From: Puniceicoccaceae bacterium
GTDB lineage: Bacteria > Verrucomicrobiota > Verrucomicrobiia > Opitutales > Coraliomargaritaceae
Direction of reading: 5' to 3'
Assembly (NCBI GenBank): GCA_902587165.1
Contig: CACIKF010000002.1
Coordinates: 62,001-126,000, forward strand
DNA length: 64,000 nucleotides
Shown: piece by piece, positions 45,597 through 54,502 of the stretch
How positions within the stretch are numbered: position 1 is the stretch's first letter
How the letters are laid out: each line of letters begins with the position of its first letter
Notes under the pieces: generated by a model
The model's input: the letters and a program-made list of their open reading frames with translations, nothing else
Told to the model about the DNA's origin: nothing
The model's database searches: none
Made by a program: the position numbers and the translations under genes

Positions 45597-46667
45597 ATGC
45601 CACTCATTTCAAAACTCACCGTCCGCCTCAAACGCCATCCAAAGCGCGTTGTATTTCCCGAAGGCAGTGACCCTCGCATATTGCAAGCAGCGCGCAAATT
45701 TGCATCCAATTCACTGGGTATTCCAATCTTACTAGGCGATCGTGCCAAAATTAAGGCTAATGCCGAAAAGCTCGACATTAACCTCGAGCACATCCGAATC
45801 ATCGAGCCGCGCCGTAGTGATGAGTGGGAAAACTTCGTCAAAAAATTTCAAGGCTTGCGTCGTTTCAAAAACCTCAAAGACAAAGACATCGAGCAATACC
45901 TAGATGACACCAACTACTTCGCCACTATGATGCTCGCTACCTCGCAGGCTGATGCGATCGTATCGGGTGCCACCAGTTCCGCCTCCAGTGCACTGCGCCC
46001 CCTCCTGCAAATCGTCCCGCGCCTTCCCGAGGTTAACACCGTCTCCTCGCTCAACATCTTCGATCTTGAAGACCTTGAAACTGGCAAAGACCGAGAACTC
46101 TTCTTAGCTGATTGCGCCGTAGTACCTAATCCAACGAGCGAACAACTTGCTGACATCGCAGTGACCACCGCCGCGCTCCGCTACCACTTGACTAATAAAA
46201 AGCCTTATGTGGCGCTTCTCAGTTACTCCAGTAAAAGCGTAACGAGTAAGGACCCTACTGTGGCCAAGATGAAAGCAGCCACTAAAATGGCGCGCAATAA
46301 AGCCCGCGAACTCGGCATCCCCATGGAGATCGATGGCGAGCTTCAAGTCGACGCCGCACTTGATCCCATAACTGCGAAAGCTAAGAAAATCGATAGTCCT
46401 GTCGCCGGACATGCCAACGTCCTGATCTTTCCTGACCTACACTCAGCCAACATCGCCTCCAAACTAGTCGACACCTTAACCCGTGCGCGCAACTACGGCC
46501 CTATCCTCACCGGCCTCGCCAAGCCCGCTGCAGAGATCAGTCGCGGTGCTTCCGCTGGCGATATATTTGGTGCTGCCGTGATGGTCGCTTCACAGGCCAT
46601 CGATCATAAGCTGCTCTACCCGACGGATAATAGCGACGATTTGAACGAAGACGTGACTATCCTCTAG
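45597..46667 (+). CDS. pta: Phosphate acetyltransferase, catalytic domain
   Basis: 356 residues, the compact catalytic PTA domain: VVFPEGSDPRILQAA, ADAIVSGATSSASSALRPLLQIV, and VDAALDPITAKAKKIDSPVAGHANVLIFPDLHSANIASKL. It converts acetyl-CoA and acetyl-phosphate. The N-terminal regulatory P-loop/DRTGG part found in long Pta proteins is not here but encoded by the next gene after 40 bases. No ackA is near. Confidence 0.93.
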   Translation: MPLISKLTVRLKRHPKRVVFPEGSDPRILQAARKFASNSLGIPILLGDRAKIKANAEKLDINLEHIRIIEPRRSDEWENFVKKFQGLRRFKNLKDKDIEQYLDDTNYFATMMLATSQADAIVSGATSSASSALRPLLQIVPRLPEVNTVSSLNIFDLEDLETGKDRELFLADCAVVPNPTSEQLADIAVTTAALRYHLTNKKPYVALLSYSSKSVTSKDPTVAKMKAATKMARNKARELGIPMEIDGELQVDAALDPITAKAKKIDSPVAGHANVLIFPDLHSANIASKLVDTLTRARNYGPILTGLAKPAAEISRGASAGDIFGAAVMVASQAIDHKLLYPTDNSDDLNEDVTIL

Positions 46668-46707
46668 GGTAGCAAATTTGTAAGCTTACAGAAATCACTC
46701 TGAGTAT

Positions 46708-47883
46708 ATGCCAACAATACAAAAAGATTTCACCGAGCCCGAGGATACGGAGATCTTGACTTCGCCACGCAACAAGACGACCAAACGCATTTTCATCGCC
46801 GCAACTCGGATGAATGACGGTAAGACTACCACTAGTCTTGCCCTCTTTTCGGCGATACGTAGCATCACCGAGCGAGTTGGATTCATCAAGCCAGTGGGCC
46901 AGCGTTTCGTCGAAGTCGAAGGCCGCCAGGTCGATGAAGACTCTGTCTTACTCAACCAAATTTTCAATGTGCAAACTCCTATCCACGCGATGAGCCCTAT
47001 CGCGGTACATGCGACCTTTTCTAGGGAGTATCTAGATAACCCCTCAGCAAATCACGCTAATCTAATTGATAAAATGTGTCGCGCCTTCGACCGCGCAGCT
47101 TTTGAACGCGACTACATTATCATTGAGGGCAGCGGTCACGCGGGAGTGGGTTCAGTCTTCAGCCTCTCCAACGCAGAAGTCGCCAAACGCCTAAATGCAA
47201 AAGTTATCATAGTCGCACGTGGCGGCATCGGCCGTCCAATTGATGAAATCGCTCTCAACAAGGCCGTCTTCGAAACTGCCGGTGTGGAAATAATAGGAGC
47301 GATCATCAACAAAGTCGAACCCGACAAGCTAGAAATGGTCGACAAATATTGCCGCATCGCACTTGAGCATATGAATATCCCCTTGCTCGGTTGTATTCCT
47401 CACGAGTGCAAGCTAACTCAACCCAATCTAGAGCAAGTAGTCGCCGAGACTCATGGGCGTTGGCTTAATGGTAAAAACACGGGCAGTAAAAATCGGATCG
47501 ATAAAGTCATTATTGGAGCGATGGCAGCCAAGGGCCTCGTAGAACACCTGGTCAAGGGCATACTTATTATAGCGCCAGGCGACCGAGAGGACATCATCCT
47601 ATCGGCCATCGCTACCGACGGACTGCGTAGCGATAAACTAATCGCAGGCATCATACTGACACGTAATATTGTTCCCGACCCGAAGCTAATGGAAATGATC
47701 GAGAAGACCTCGATCCCCGTTATCATGTGCGGAGAGGATAGCTACAAAGTAGCCTCAAAAATCAACAACATGACAGTCAAGACTCAGCCAAGCGACGAGG
47801 ATAAAATACCAATCATTAAAGATCTCATTACTAAAAATATCGATCTCGAAGTCATCCAGCACGCCTTCGAATTACAGGACTAA
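46708..47883 (+). CDS. Pta-type P-loop (AAA_26/BioD-like) and DRTGG-domain protein
   Basis: 391 residues. N-terminal P-loop IFIAATRMNDGKTTTSLALF, then KPVGQRFVEVEGRQVDEDSVLL, YIIIEGSGHAGVGSVFSLSNAEVAKRLNAKVIIVARGGIGR, as in the regulatory half of long Pta; a DRTGG-like region (about 215-330). It probably regulates the catalytic Pta encoded just upstream, which has no such half itself. xseB follows after 5 bases. Confidence 0.83.
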   Translation: MPTIQKDFTEPEDTEILTSPRNKTTKRIFIAATRMNDGKTTTSLALFSAIRSITERVGFIKPVGQRFVEVEGRQVDEDSVLLNQIFNVQTPIHAMSPIAVHATFSREYLDNPSANHANLIDKMCRAFDRAAFERDYIIIEGSGHAGVGSVFSLSNAEVAKRLNAKVIIVARGGIGRPIDEIALNKAVFETAGVEIIGAIINKVEPDKLEMVDKYCRIALEHMNIPLLGCIPHECKLTQPNLEQVVAETHGRWLNGKNTGSKNRIDKVIIGAMAAKGLVEHLVKGILIIAPGDREDIILSAIATDGLRSDKLIAGIILTRNIVPDPKLMEMIEKTSIPVIMCGEDSYKVASKINNMTVKTQPSDEDKIPIIKDLITKNIDLEVIQHAFELQD

Positions 47884-47888
47884 ACACA

Positions 47889-48125
47889 ATGCCAACAAAA
47901 AAAGAAGAGCTCACCTTTGAGAAATCCGTCGAACGCCTCGAAGGCCTCATTCAAGCAATGGAAAACGGTAATACGCCGCTCGCCGACTTAGTAGCAAAGT
48001 TTGAAGAAGGCTCTAAACTACTAAATCACTGCCAAGCGCAGCTTAAAGAAGCCGAGCTCAAAATCGAACAACTCAATCTTAAAACTGGTGAGCTTGAAAA
48101 CTTTGACGATTCCAGCGAAGACTAA
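47889..48125 (+). CDS. xseB: Exodeoxyribonuclease VII small subunit
   Basis: 78 residues: FEKSVERLEGLIQAMENGNTPLADLVAKFEEGSKLL and CQAQLKEAELKIEQL, the typical XseB coiled coil. It forms exonuclease VII with XseA (not in the window). It lies 5 bases after the Pta-type regulator and 8 bases before dxs; xseB-dxs is a common order. Confidence 0.92.
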   Translation: MPTKKEELTFEKSVERLEGLIQAMENGNTPLADLVAKFEEGSKLLNHCQAQLKEAELKIEQLNLKTGELENFDDSSED

Positions 48126-48133
48126 AAAACAAA

Positions 48134-50032
48134 ATGTCCCTCCTCGCTCAGATCCAATCGCCTGATGACGTAAAAAAACTTACGCTCGAAGAGCTACCGC
48201 AACTTGCTCAGGAGATTCGCGAACGCGTCATAGCGACGACCTCGAAAAATGGTGGTCATGTAGGCCCGAACCTAGGTGTGGTTGAGCTCACCATTGGCCT
48301 GCACCGCGTGTTTAATACGCCTGAAGATCGCTTCTGCTTCGACGTCTCCCACCAAGGCTACATCCATAAACTACTGACCGGCCGCAACGACGAACGCTTC
48401 GACTACATCCGCACAAGCGACGGCTACAGCGGCTTCTTAACGCGTGCTGAGAGCGAGCATGATGCTTTTGGTGCAGGCCACGCTGGCACCGCACTTTCCG
48501 CCGCGCTTGGCATGGCCGTCGCCCGCGATAAGCGTGGCACAGCCGAGCATGTCGTCGCGTTGTGTGGCGACGCCGCCTTCACATGTGGTATCACAATGGA
48601 AGCGCTCAACAACGTAGCCGGTTCGACCAAACGTCTCATCATCATTCTAAATGACAACAAATGGTCGATTGCAAAAAATGTAGGCTCTCTCTCTCGCTAC
48701 TTTAACGAACTGATCACAACCCCGATTTACAATCGCCTAAACGACGACATCGAGAGTCTTCTCCAAAAAATACCAGGTGGTGAGTCGATCATAAAATTTG
48801 GTACTAAGTGGAAACAAGAGACGAAAGACTTCTTCGTCTCCTCATCACTCTTTGAAAAATTTGGCATTCGCTACATAGGCCCCATCGATGGGCACGATCA
48901 GAAGCAGGTTGAGCACTACCTAGAGTTTGCCAAAAACGCCGAGCAACCCGTGCTTCTTCACATCTTAACTGAGAAAGGTCGCGGATACAATGTCGCCATC
49001 GAAAATCCTGAGCGCTTTCACGGCGCCAGCCCCTTTGATGTAAAGACGGGTAAAGGAGTTCCCTCTGCTTCTGGCACTCCACCCAAGTATCAAGACGTAA
49101 TGGGTGAGACACTCGTTAAACTAGCACATGCGGATAAAAAAGTAGTGGGCATCACCGCCGCCATGCCCTCCGGCACTGGGCTGAATATTTTAGAGAAAGA
49201 GTTACCCAACCAATTCTTCGATGTCGGTATCGCGGAAGAACACGCTGTTCTCTTCGCAGCGGGTATGGCTACTTCCGGCTACCATCCCATCTGCGCGATC
49301 TACTCGACCTTCCTACAGCGCGCCTACGATCAAATCATTCACGATGTTGCGCTACAAAAATTGCCTGTGCTCTTCTGTATGGATCGCGCGGGTCTATCGC
49401 CCAACGATGGCGCCACGCACCACGGCCTATTTGACCTTTCCTACCTGCGTTGCGTGCCAGGTATCGTCGTTATGGCACCAGCCAACGAAGACGAACTCGC
49501 CGACATGATGGCTACAGGCCTCGCCTATCAAGGTGCTGCCTTCATACGCTACCCACGCGGCAAAGCAGTCGGTGTTCCGATCAAAGAGAAACCTGAAGCA
49601 ATCGAAGTCGGTAAAGCACAACGCCTACAATCGGGTAGCGATATCGATATTTGGGCTATCGGTGCGATGGTTGCTGACGCTGAAAAGCTTGCCAGATGCC
49701 TCAGTGAAAACGGGATCGAAGCAGGTGTGGTCAACGCACGCTTCGTCAAGCCACTCGATACCGTATTACTAGCCGAGTCGGCTCAGTCGAGTCGCCTCAT
49801 TGTGACAATGGAAGACCACGTCATCACCGGCGGCTTAGGCAGTGCAGTAATGGAAGCGCTCCAAGCCGCCGATCTGCATAGCTGTCCCGTCGAACGCATC
49901 GGCTGGCCGGATGCCTTTATCGAGCATGGCAGCTCTGTTAACAAACTACGCGATGAAAACGGCCTCAGCCCTCAAGCCATTCTAGAACGTGTGATAGCTA
50001 AGTTTGCTAAAGTAGCTGCCTTGCAGACCTAA
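48134..50032 (+). CDS. dxs: 1-deoxy-D-xylulose-5-phosphate synthase, divergent
   Basis: 632 residues, full length. NGGHVGPNLGVVELTIGLHRVFNTPEDRF, DVSHQGYIHKLLTGR, GDAAFTCGITMEALNN (the thiamine-diphosphate site, GDG in most), RYIGPIDGHD, FDVGIAEEHAVLFAAGMA, DRAGLSPNDGATHHGLFDLSYLR and VTMEDHVITGGLGSAV define DXS. Several motifs differ from textbook form (GHAGT for GHSST, SHQGY for GHQAY), so it is a divergent branch. First step of the MEP isoprenoid pathway. Last gene of the pta operon. Confidence 0.92.
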   Translation: MSLLAQIQSPDDVKKLTLEELPQLAQEIRERVIATTSKNGGHVGPNLGVVELTIGLHRVFNTPEDRFCFDVSHQGYIHKLLTGRNDERFDYIRTSDGYSGFLTRAESEHDAFGAGHAGTALSAALGMAVARDKRGTAEHVVALCGDAAFTCGITMEALNNVAGSTKRLIIILNDNKWSIAKNVGSLSRYFNELITTPIYNRLNDDIESLLQKIPGGESIIKFGTKWKQETKDFFVSSSLFEKFGIRYIGPIDGHDQKQVEHYLEFAKNAEQPVLLHILTEKGRGYNVAIENPERFHGASPFDVKTGKGVPSASGTPPKYQDVMGETLVKLAHADKKVVGITAAMPSGTGLNILEKELPNQFFDVGIAEEHAVLFAAGMATSGYHPICAIYSTFLQRAYDQIIHDVALQKLPVLFCMDRAGLSPNDGATHHGLFDLSYLRCVPGIVVMAPANEDELADMMATGLAYQGAAFIRYPRGKAVGVPIKEKPEAIEVGKAQRLQSGSDIDIWAIGAMVADAEKLARCLSENGIEAGVVNARFVKPLDTVLLAESAQSSRLIVTMEDHVITGGLGSAVMEALQAADLHSCPVERIGWPDAFIEHGSSVNKLRDENGLSPQAILERVIAKFAKVAALQT

Positions 50033-50110
50033 AGTCGCAAGGCAAAATGTAGCATGCTGACTTACCCTAAGCTTTCCTAAGTGGGCGAGAGACCTCATAC
50101 TCGTAAGGCT

Positions 50111-50677
50111 TTATTCCAAACCTAGCTTTTGACGACCAGCATCAGAGATCATATGGGGTGTCCAAGGTGGATCCCACACGATGTCGACTTGCGCCGTCGA
50201 TACAGCGCCAAGCGCTTCGATGTTTTTTTTCGCATCTTCTGCGATGACAGGACCCATCCCGCAGCCTTGGGCGGTCAATGTCATTTTAACATTAACTGCA
50301 TGTCTGCCATCGGTATCCGAATCGTTGATCTTCAAATCATAGATAAGCCCCAAGTCCACAATGTTGACTGGTATCTCTGGGTCGAAGCAGCCTTTCATCG
50401 CCTCCCAGACCAGTTCTTCACTGAAGGGAACATCACCGAGTGCAGGCTCGTCCTCCTTCGCGATTTGGTCGAGTTGCGCTTGGGTTTCTAAGCCTAGCGC
50501 ATCCCAGTCTTGGCTCGAAAGGCGGAACAAGCCTGAGTCTGTACGAATAGTCACAGTGCCACCAAGCGCTTGCGAAATCACTGCATTTGTCCCTGAAGGA
50601 ATTACTTGAGTGTCTCCTGCCGGAATGACTGTCGCTTCCGTATCGCGAACGAGAGTTAATTCTTCCTTAAACTGCAT
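50111..50677 (-). CDS. SufT-like Fe-S maturation factor
   Basis: 188 residues from ATG 50677. The N-terminal region TEATVIPAGDTQVIPSGTNAVISQALGGTVTI is typical of SufT. The DUF59 domain has FDPEIPVNIVDLGLIYDLKI and MTLTAQGCGMGPVIAEDAK and ends with DIVWDPPWTPHMISDAGRQKLG. It helps build Fe-S proteins. No suf operon is adjacent. Convergent with dxs. Confidence 0.9.
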   Translation of the reverse strand: MQFKEELTLVRDTEATVIPAGDTQVIPSGTNAVISQALGGTVTIRTDSGLFRLSSQDWDALGLETQAQLDQIAKEDEPALGDVPFSEELVWEAMKGCFDPEIPVNIVDLGLIYDLKINDSDTDGRHAVNVKMTLTAQGCGMGPVIAEDAKKNIEALGAVSTAQVDIVWDPPWTPHMISDAGRQKLGLE

Positions 50678-50853
50678 ACCACAAAATAACACTATCCAAT
50701 GGGTTCATGTCAACGCGAGGCAAATGATAAAATAAACATGCAGTCAATATGATCTCAGTACTATCAAATCCACAAGGGAATATACTTGGCAAATCCTCAA
50801 GGTCTTAAGATGTTTATAAAATTTATTCTATAATTCTGTCCTAAATTCCCACA

Positions 50854-52116
50854 ATGCTTCGACCCACCCTAAGATCTTGGGCAAATTTATTGCTTACATC
50901 TGTCATATTCTTACCAATCTTGGCTAGCGCAAAAGCTTCAAGAGAAAAAGCTATTGACATCAGTATCATAAAGCAGAGCGATACCCTAATTCCCTACATG
51001 ACGACCTCGCAGAGAATACAATTTCTCAAGCTAGAGGCTGCGATCGAAGACGCTAAGTCCAAGCGACGCAGTGGACAGTACTTAGCCGAAACTAAACCCT
51101 CAACTTTTGACCCTGACAGGGACATAAAGTCGATCGTCAATCGCGGCGAGCAAATGATCGAGAGAGCGGACCTGAGTATTCGGACTAATCAAAAAGATTT
51201 GGTGTCCTTGCTCGCCACGGTCGAAGCACAAAAGGCGGTAAGAAAAATCATCGAAGAAGCACGATTCGACTATGTGCTGGAATCTTCCACTTTTGAAGAG
51301 GCCATGGCTATACAGTGCCAGCAGCTTTTGGAAAAATGCTGGGAACTAGGTTATGAGATACTTTTCTTTGACGGTGTTTTCACCCAGGACAACGAAGGCA
51401 CTCATCCCGCCGATGCCCAGCTACGCAACGACTTTTACGACACACTCACCAAAATCGATGCCACCACATTCAGCGTGACTATCCCCGTAGATTTTCATCT
51501 CAAAGCAGGAACAATCGGCAAGAGTAGCCAAATCTTTAGCTATGAAAATGAGGTCATCTTCGAAAAGGACAAAAAAGCGCTACTCGCAATCGAGCTGATT
51601 CGACCTGAAGGATCAAGCAGTGGGCTTCTCTCCCTACGTGCAATTGATCTGGATACGCAGCTCATAGCTGTACAGCAAATTGTTAAAGTCGACGACCTAG
51701 CAGCGGCACTTAGCATCGAAGACGAAATGCTCGAAGATGGATTGCTCACTCGAGTCACACTTCGTGATCATACAAATACCCTCGAAGCGCTCACTCGCCT
51801 GGTAGACGCTTATATTTACGAAATAGAGCCAACAGACCCAACTAATGAAGTCGCCGAGATGCTCACCAATACTTTATTGAGTCAGACGGATCTCCAAATA
51901 TCCGACAGCGACTTTATCTTACGCGCCTATGGCGAATCACTCGACCTCCCAGATAGCTGGGAGGGTCAAGCAAATGCGCAACTGATCATAGCCGAAGGTG
52001 ATGGAGCCAACAACTATCAAATCAGCGCAAAATCCAATGGAAGTGACCGCACTCTGCCCTGTGGAGAGCTTACTTTAAGTCGAATCCCCGCTGAACAAAT
52101 TGCTGAAGTCGAATAA
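50854..52116 (+). CDS. Exported protein of unknown function
   Basis: 420 residues, not recognised. A signal peptide (LLLTSVIFLPILASAKA) is followed by helical residues 30-140 (coiled-coil-like, QRIQFLKLEAAIEDAKSKR and EQMIERADLSIRTNQKDLVSLLATVEAQKAVR) and by a beta/alpha middle with FFDGVFTQDNEGTHPADAQLRNDFYDTL and VTIPVDFHLKAG. The C-terminal part has LTRLVDAYIYEIEPTDPTNEVAEMLTNTLL and ends VE. No metal motif. It may be an envelope protein. It is flanked by 160 bases on the left and converges with the ACT gene. Confidence 0.7.
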   Translation: MLRPTLRSWANLLLTSVIFLPILASAKASREKAIDISIIKQSDTLIPYMTTSQRIQFLKLEAAIEDAKSKRRSGQYLAETKPSTFDPDRDIKSIVNRGEQMIERADLSIRTNQKDLVSLLATVEAQKAVRKIIEEARFDYVLESSTFEEAMAIQCQQLLEKCWELGYEILFFDGVFTQDNEGTHPADAQLRNDFYDTLTKIDATTFSVTIPVDFHLKAGTIGKSSQIFSYENEVIFEKDKKALLAIELIRPEGSSSGLLSLRAIDLDTQLIAVQQIVKVDDLAAALSIEDEMLEDGLLTRVTLRDHTNTLEALTRLVDAYIYEIEPTDPTNEVAEMLTNTLLSQTDLQISDSDFILRAYGESLDLPDSWEGQANAQLIIAEGDGANNYQISAKSNGSDRTLPCGELTLSRIPAEQIAEVE

Positions 52117-52240
52117 TCGTATTTTTAAATACTTCAATAAGCTTATACGCCTCGCTCTGGTGTGTATTGAGCCCCACAAAGACGTATCGTGCGATATAAA
52201 ATCCTCCTTGGGCACGAACAAATCTTTGAGCCAAAATAAA

Positions 52241-52753
52241 TTAGTCAATCAGCCGTATATCTACCAAGACGTCTTGTGCGATCTTCTCTAGATGATTACG
52301 AATTACATCACGGTCGATCACTGAATTACACGCCAAACGGGCTTTCGCTTCAAAAAGTATACCTCCGCTATCAGGCGCGCTGTAAGCTCGGGTGCTGAGC
52401 TCTTCTACATTGACGGATACTTGCGCCAATGCCTTGAATACATCGCGCACAATACCAGGATGGTCACTACCGACCACTTCGAGATCAAACTGGCGCAATG
52501 GCTCCATCTCAGAAGGAGCTAGTCCAGGAGCAATCATCACATCGAGGTCGCTGATTGCGCGTAGTGCCGACTCTAGATTCTGTTGCTGATTACCAGGAAC
52601 CGTGACCTCCAACAAGCCGACGAAGCGCCCAGCTAGATGAGCCATTCGACAATGCTCCCAATTTCCACCATGCTCCGCAATCACGTCTGCCAGTTTTTCA
52701 ACTAAACCCGCGCGATCTTGCCCGCTAATCGTTAAAACTAATACACCATTCAT
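52241..52753 (-). CDS. GcvR-like double ACT-domain protein
   Basis: 170 residues. Two ACT domains: [43 protein letters not shown], and [37 protein letters not shown]. This is the GcvR/glycine-cleavage repressor type, an amino-acid-binding regulator without its own DNA-binding domain. A 33-codon open frame (52851-52750) ends with an ATGA overlap on its start, described under findings. No gcv gene is close. Confidence 0.85.
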   Translation of the reverse strand: MNGVLVLTISGQDRAGLVEKLADVIAEHGGNWEHCRMAHLAGRFVGLLEVTVPGNQQQNLESALRAISDLDVMIAPGLAPSEMEPLRQFDLEVVGSDHPGIVRDVFKALAQVSVNVEELSTRAYSAPDSGGILFEAKARLACNSVIDRDVIRNHLEKIAQDVLVDIRLID

Positions 52754-52851
52754 AGAAAACTAGATAGCGTAAGAACATTAAAGAGCAAGATCGCAAAGCT
52801 TAGCGGGCGCGAATGCACTAGCCGACTAGGTAGGGCGACAGTCTCAGCCAT
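52750..52851 (-). CDS. Possible 33-residue upstream peptide overlapping the ACT gene
   Basis: ATG at 52851 to TGA at 52750; the TGA overlaps the ACT gene's ATG (ATGA). The peptide ends in a hydrophobic stretch ([18 protein letters not shown]). It may be a leader or coupling peptide, or chance. Confidence 0.25.
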   Translation of the reverse strand: MAETVALPSRLVHSRPLSFAILLFNVLTLSSFL

Positions 52852-52902
52852 TGCCGCAGATAGCCAAGCACTTGAGCTAAGCCTCCTGCAAAAACTGAAA
52901 CC

Positions 52903-53223
52903 TTATGGCATGTAGGTGCAGCAATAATCCGCCCCACCCTCAGGCACCTTGAGGCTGAACTTGGAATTGCCCTCTACCTCGAAGGCCTGTCCTTCGACAT
53001 AAGTATTCCACTCATCGCTGTTGGCCAGTTTTACATTCATCGCACCGCCGAGGATTTCCATCCGCTCAGGAGCCTCCGTGCCGAACTCGTAATTACCTGC
53101 TTGCATAAAACCGAGGGTTTTCTTGGCGCCGTCAGCAAACTGCACCGTGCGGCTGGTGACTTGGCCGCCGAAATAGACATTGGCTTTTTTTATGATGGTA
53201 ACGTTTTCGAACGTATCTGACAT
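52903..53223 (-). CDS. ppnP: Pyrimidine/purine nucleoside phosphorylase (PpnP, DUF1255)
   Basis: 106 residues from ATG 53223; the in-frame upstream start is ignored because [20 protein letters not shown] is the conserved start. [32 protein letters not shown] and [24 protein letters not shown] match the small cupin family. It splits nucleosides with phosphate. Stand-alone. Confidence 0.92.
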   Translation of the reverse strand: MSDTFENVTIIKKANVYFGGQVTSRTVQFADGAKKTLGFMQAGNYEFGTEAPERMEILGGAMNVKLANSDEWNTYVEGQAFEVEGNSKFSLKVPEGGADYCCTYMP

Positions 53224-53328
53224 CCGCTTAGTTCTCTTAATCAGACACGCACTGTCGATCACAAATTAACGTTCCCGTGATTTTAAAAAAAGGCGAATTA
53301 AGTAAGGCCTAATTATACCGCCGATCCC

Positions 53329-54462
53329 TCAATCTACATCTTTCACGCAACGAAAACCAGTATGGTGTGAGGGCGAGTCGTTTTCCTGCGCTTGCCGTGA
53401 ACCGGGTTGGTAACCACTGCACCAAACATCTGAACATAGAAAAGAACCGCCACGTGTAACGTAAGTTGGTAAGCGCTGGCGTAATCGACGCAGGCTATCG
53501 GCATCGGGACCAGTCGGATTAATGGCTCCATCCATTCGCAGTGAGTAGGCTTTTGGGTGGTAGCGGTCGGCGACGATCTCCCAAACATTCCCCGCCATAT
53601 CGTAGAGACCAAATGCATTGGATGGAAAACTCTTAACGGGGGCGGTAGCAGCAAAACCATCCTCCATAGTGTTCTCATAAGGCCAAACGCCCTGCCAGAT
53701 GTTGGCCATCCAAACATCCTTTCCCAGCGGTGAGAAGACATCGCCCCAAGTAAATGGCTGCCGCTCTAAACCACCACGTGCGGCACGCTCCCATTCGGCC
53801 TCGGTCGGCAGGCGCTTACCCGCCCAAGTAGCATACTCGGTGGCATCTTCGTGCGTCACATTCACCACAGGGTGATCGAGTCGGTCTTGCCAACTGGAAC
53901 CCATGCCATCGGGCGCACGCCAAGTCGCTGCAGCCTCGATCCGCCACCATTGTGTGATGTCATTCTTGGAGCGCAGCTCTTCCTCCGGCAGCTTGAAAAT
54001 AATTGAACCAGCCGTCTGTCCCAGGAGCTGCGAAGAATCTTTAATACGCTGAATCGACTCGTAGATAGCCGCCCGTTCAGCACCCGCGACAGAGTCTGCC
54101 GCGTGCTGCAACCGTTTAATATTATATTCGGCTACTTGCTGGAGTACTGCCAGATCGGCCTCGGGCAATGGTCGCTCGGCAAAAGTAACGTAACCTGTCG
54201 CTTCAACAAAATCAGCAAACTGGCGATTAGTCACCTCAGCAACATCCATCCAGAACGCATCCACCGTAACTTCGCGGATGGGATAGGCAGTCTGATGCGA
54301 CTGCGAGCCACCATCCATCAATCCAGCATCACCCCCCATCGAAAAACTACCGCTCGGGATACGAACCATATTTGCATAGGCGGAAGTCGTTTCCTGAGCA
54401 ATCAGATCGAGAGACACAGACAACTGCACGATTACTGCGAATAAACTAGAAACAAAATGCAT
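53329..54462 (-). CDS. Exported formylglycine-generating enzyme (SUMF1/FGE family)
   Basis: 377 residues from ATG 54462 with signal peptide MHFVSSLFAVIVQLSVSLDLIAQ. FGE-sulfatase-modifying domain: MVRIPSGSFSMGGDAG, VDAFWMDVAEVTNRQFADFVEATGYVT, RLPTEAEWERAARGG, FPSNAFGLYDMAGNVWEIVADRY, and TRGGSFLCSDVWCSGYQPGSR, where C-x4-C is the copper/redox pair of true FGE. Both cysteines are present, unlike many relatives. It converts Cys/Ser of sulfatases to formylglycine; being exported, it should act in the periplasm. No sulfatase lies in the window. It follows dprA by 40 bases on the same strand. Confidence 0.88.
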   Translation of the reverse strand: MHFVSSLFAVIVQLSVSLDLIAQETTSAYANMVRIPSGSFSMGGDAGLMDGGSQSHQTAYPIREVTVDAFWMDVAEVTNRQFADFVEATGYVTFAERPLPEADLAVLQQVAEYNIKRLQHAADSVAGAERAAIYESIQRIKDSSQLLGQTAGSIIFKLPEEELRSKNDITQWWRIEAAATWRAPDGMGSSWQDRLDHPVVNVTHEDATEYATWAGKRLPTEAEWERAARGGLERQPFTWGDVFSPLGKDVWMANIWQGVWPYENTMEDGFAATAPVKSFPSNAFGLYDMAGNVWEIVADRYHPKAYSLRMDGAINPTGPDADSLRRLRQRLPTYVTRGGSFLCSDVWCSGYQPGSRQAQENDSPSHHTGFRCVKDVD

Positions 54463-54502
54463 ATAGTTAACATTAAGCCAGACTGACACCAAGTGCAAAC
54501 AC

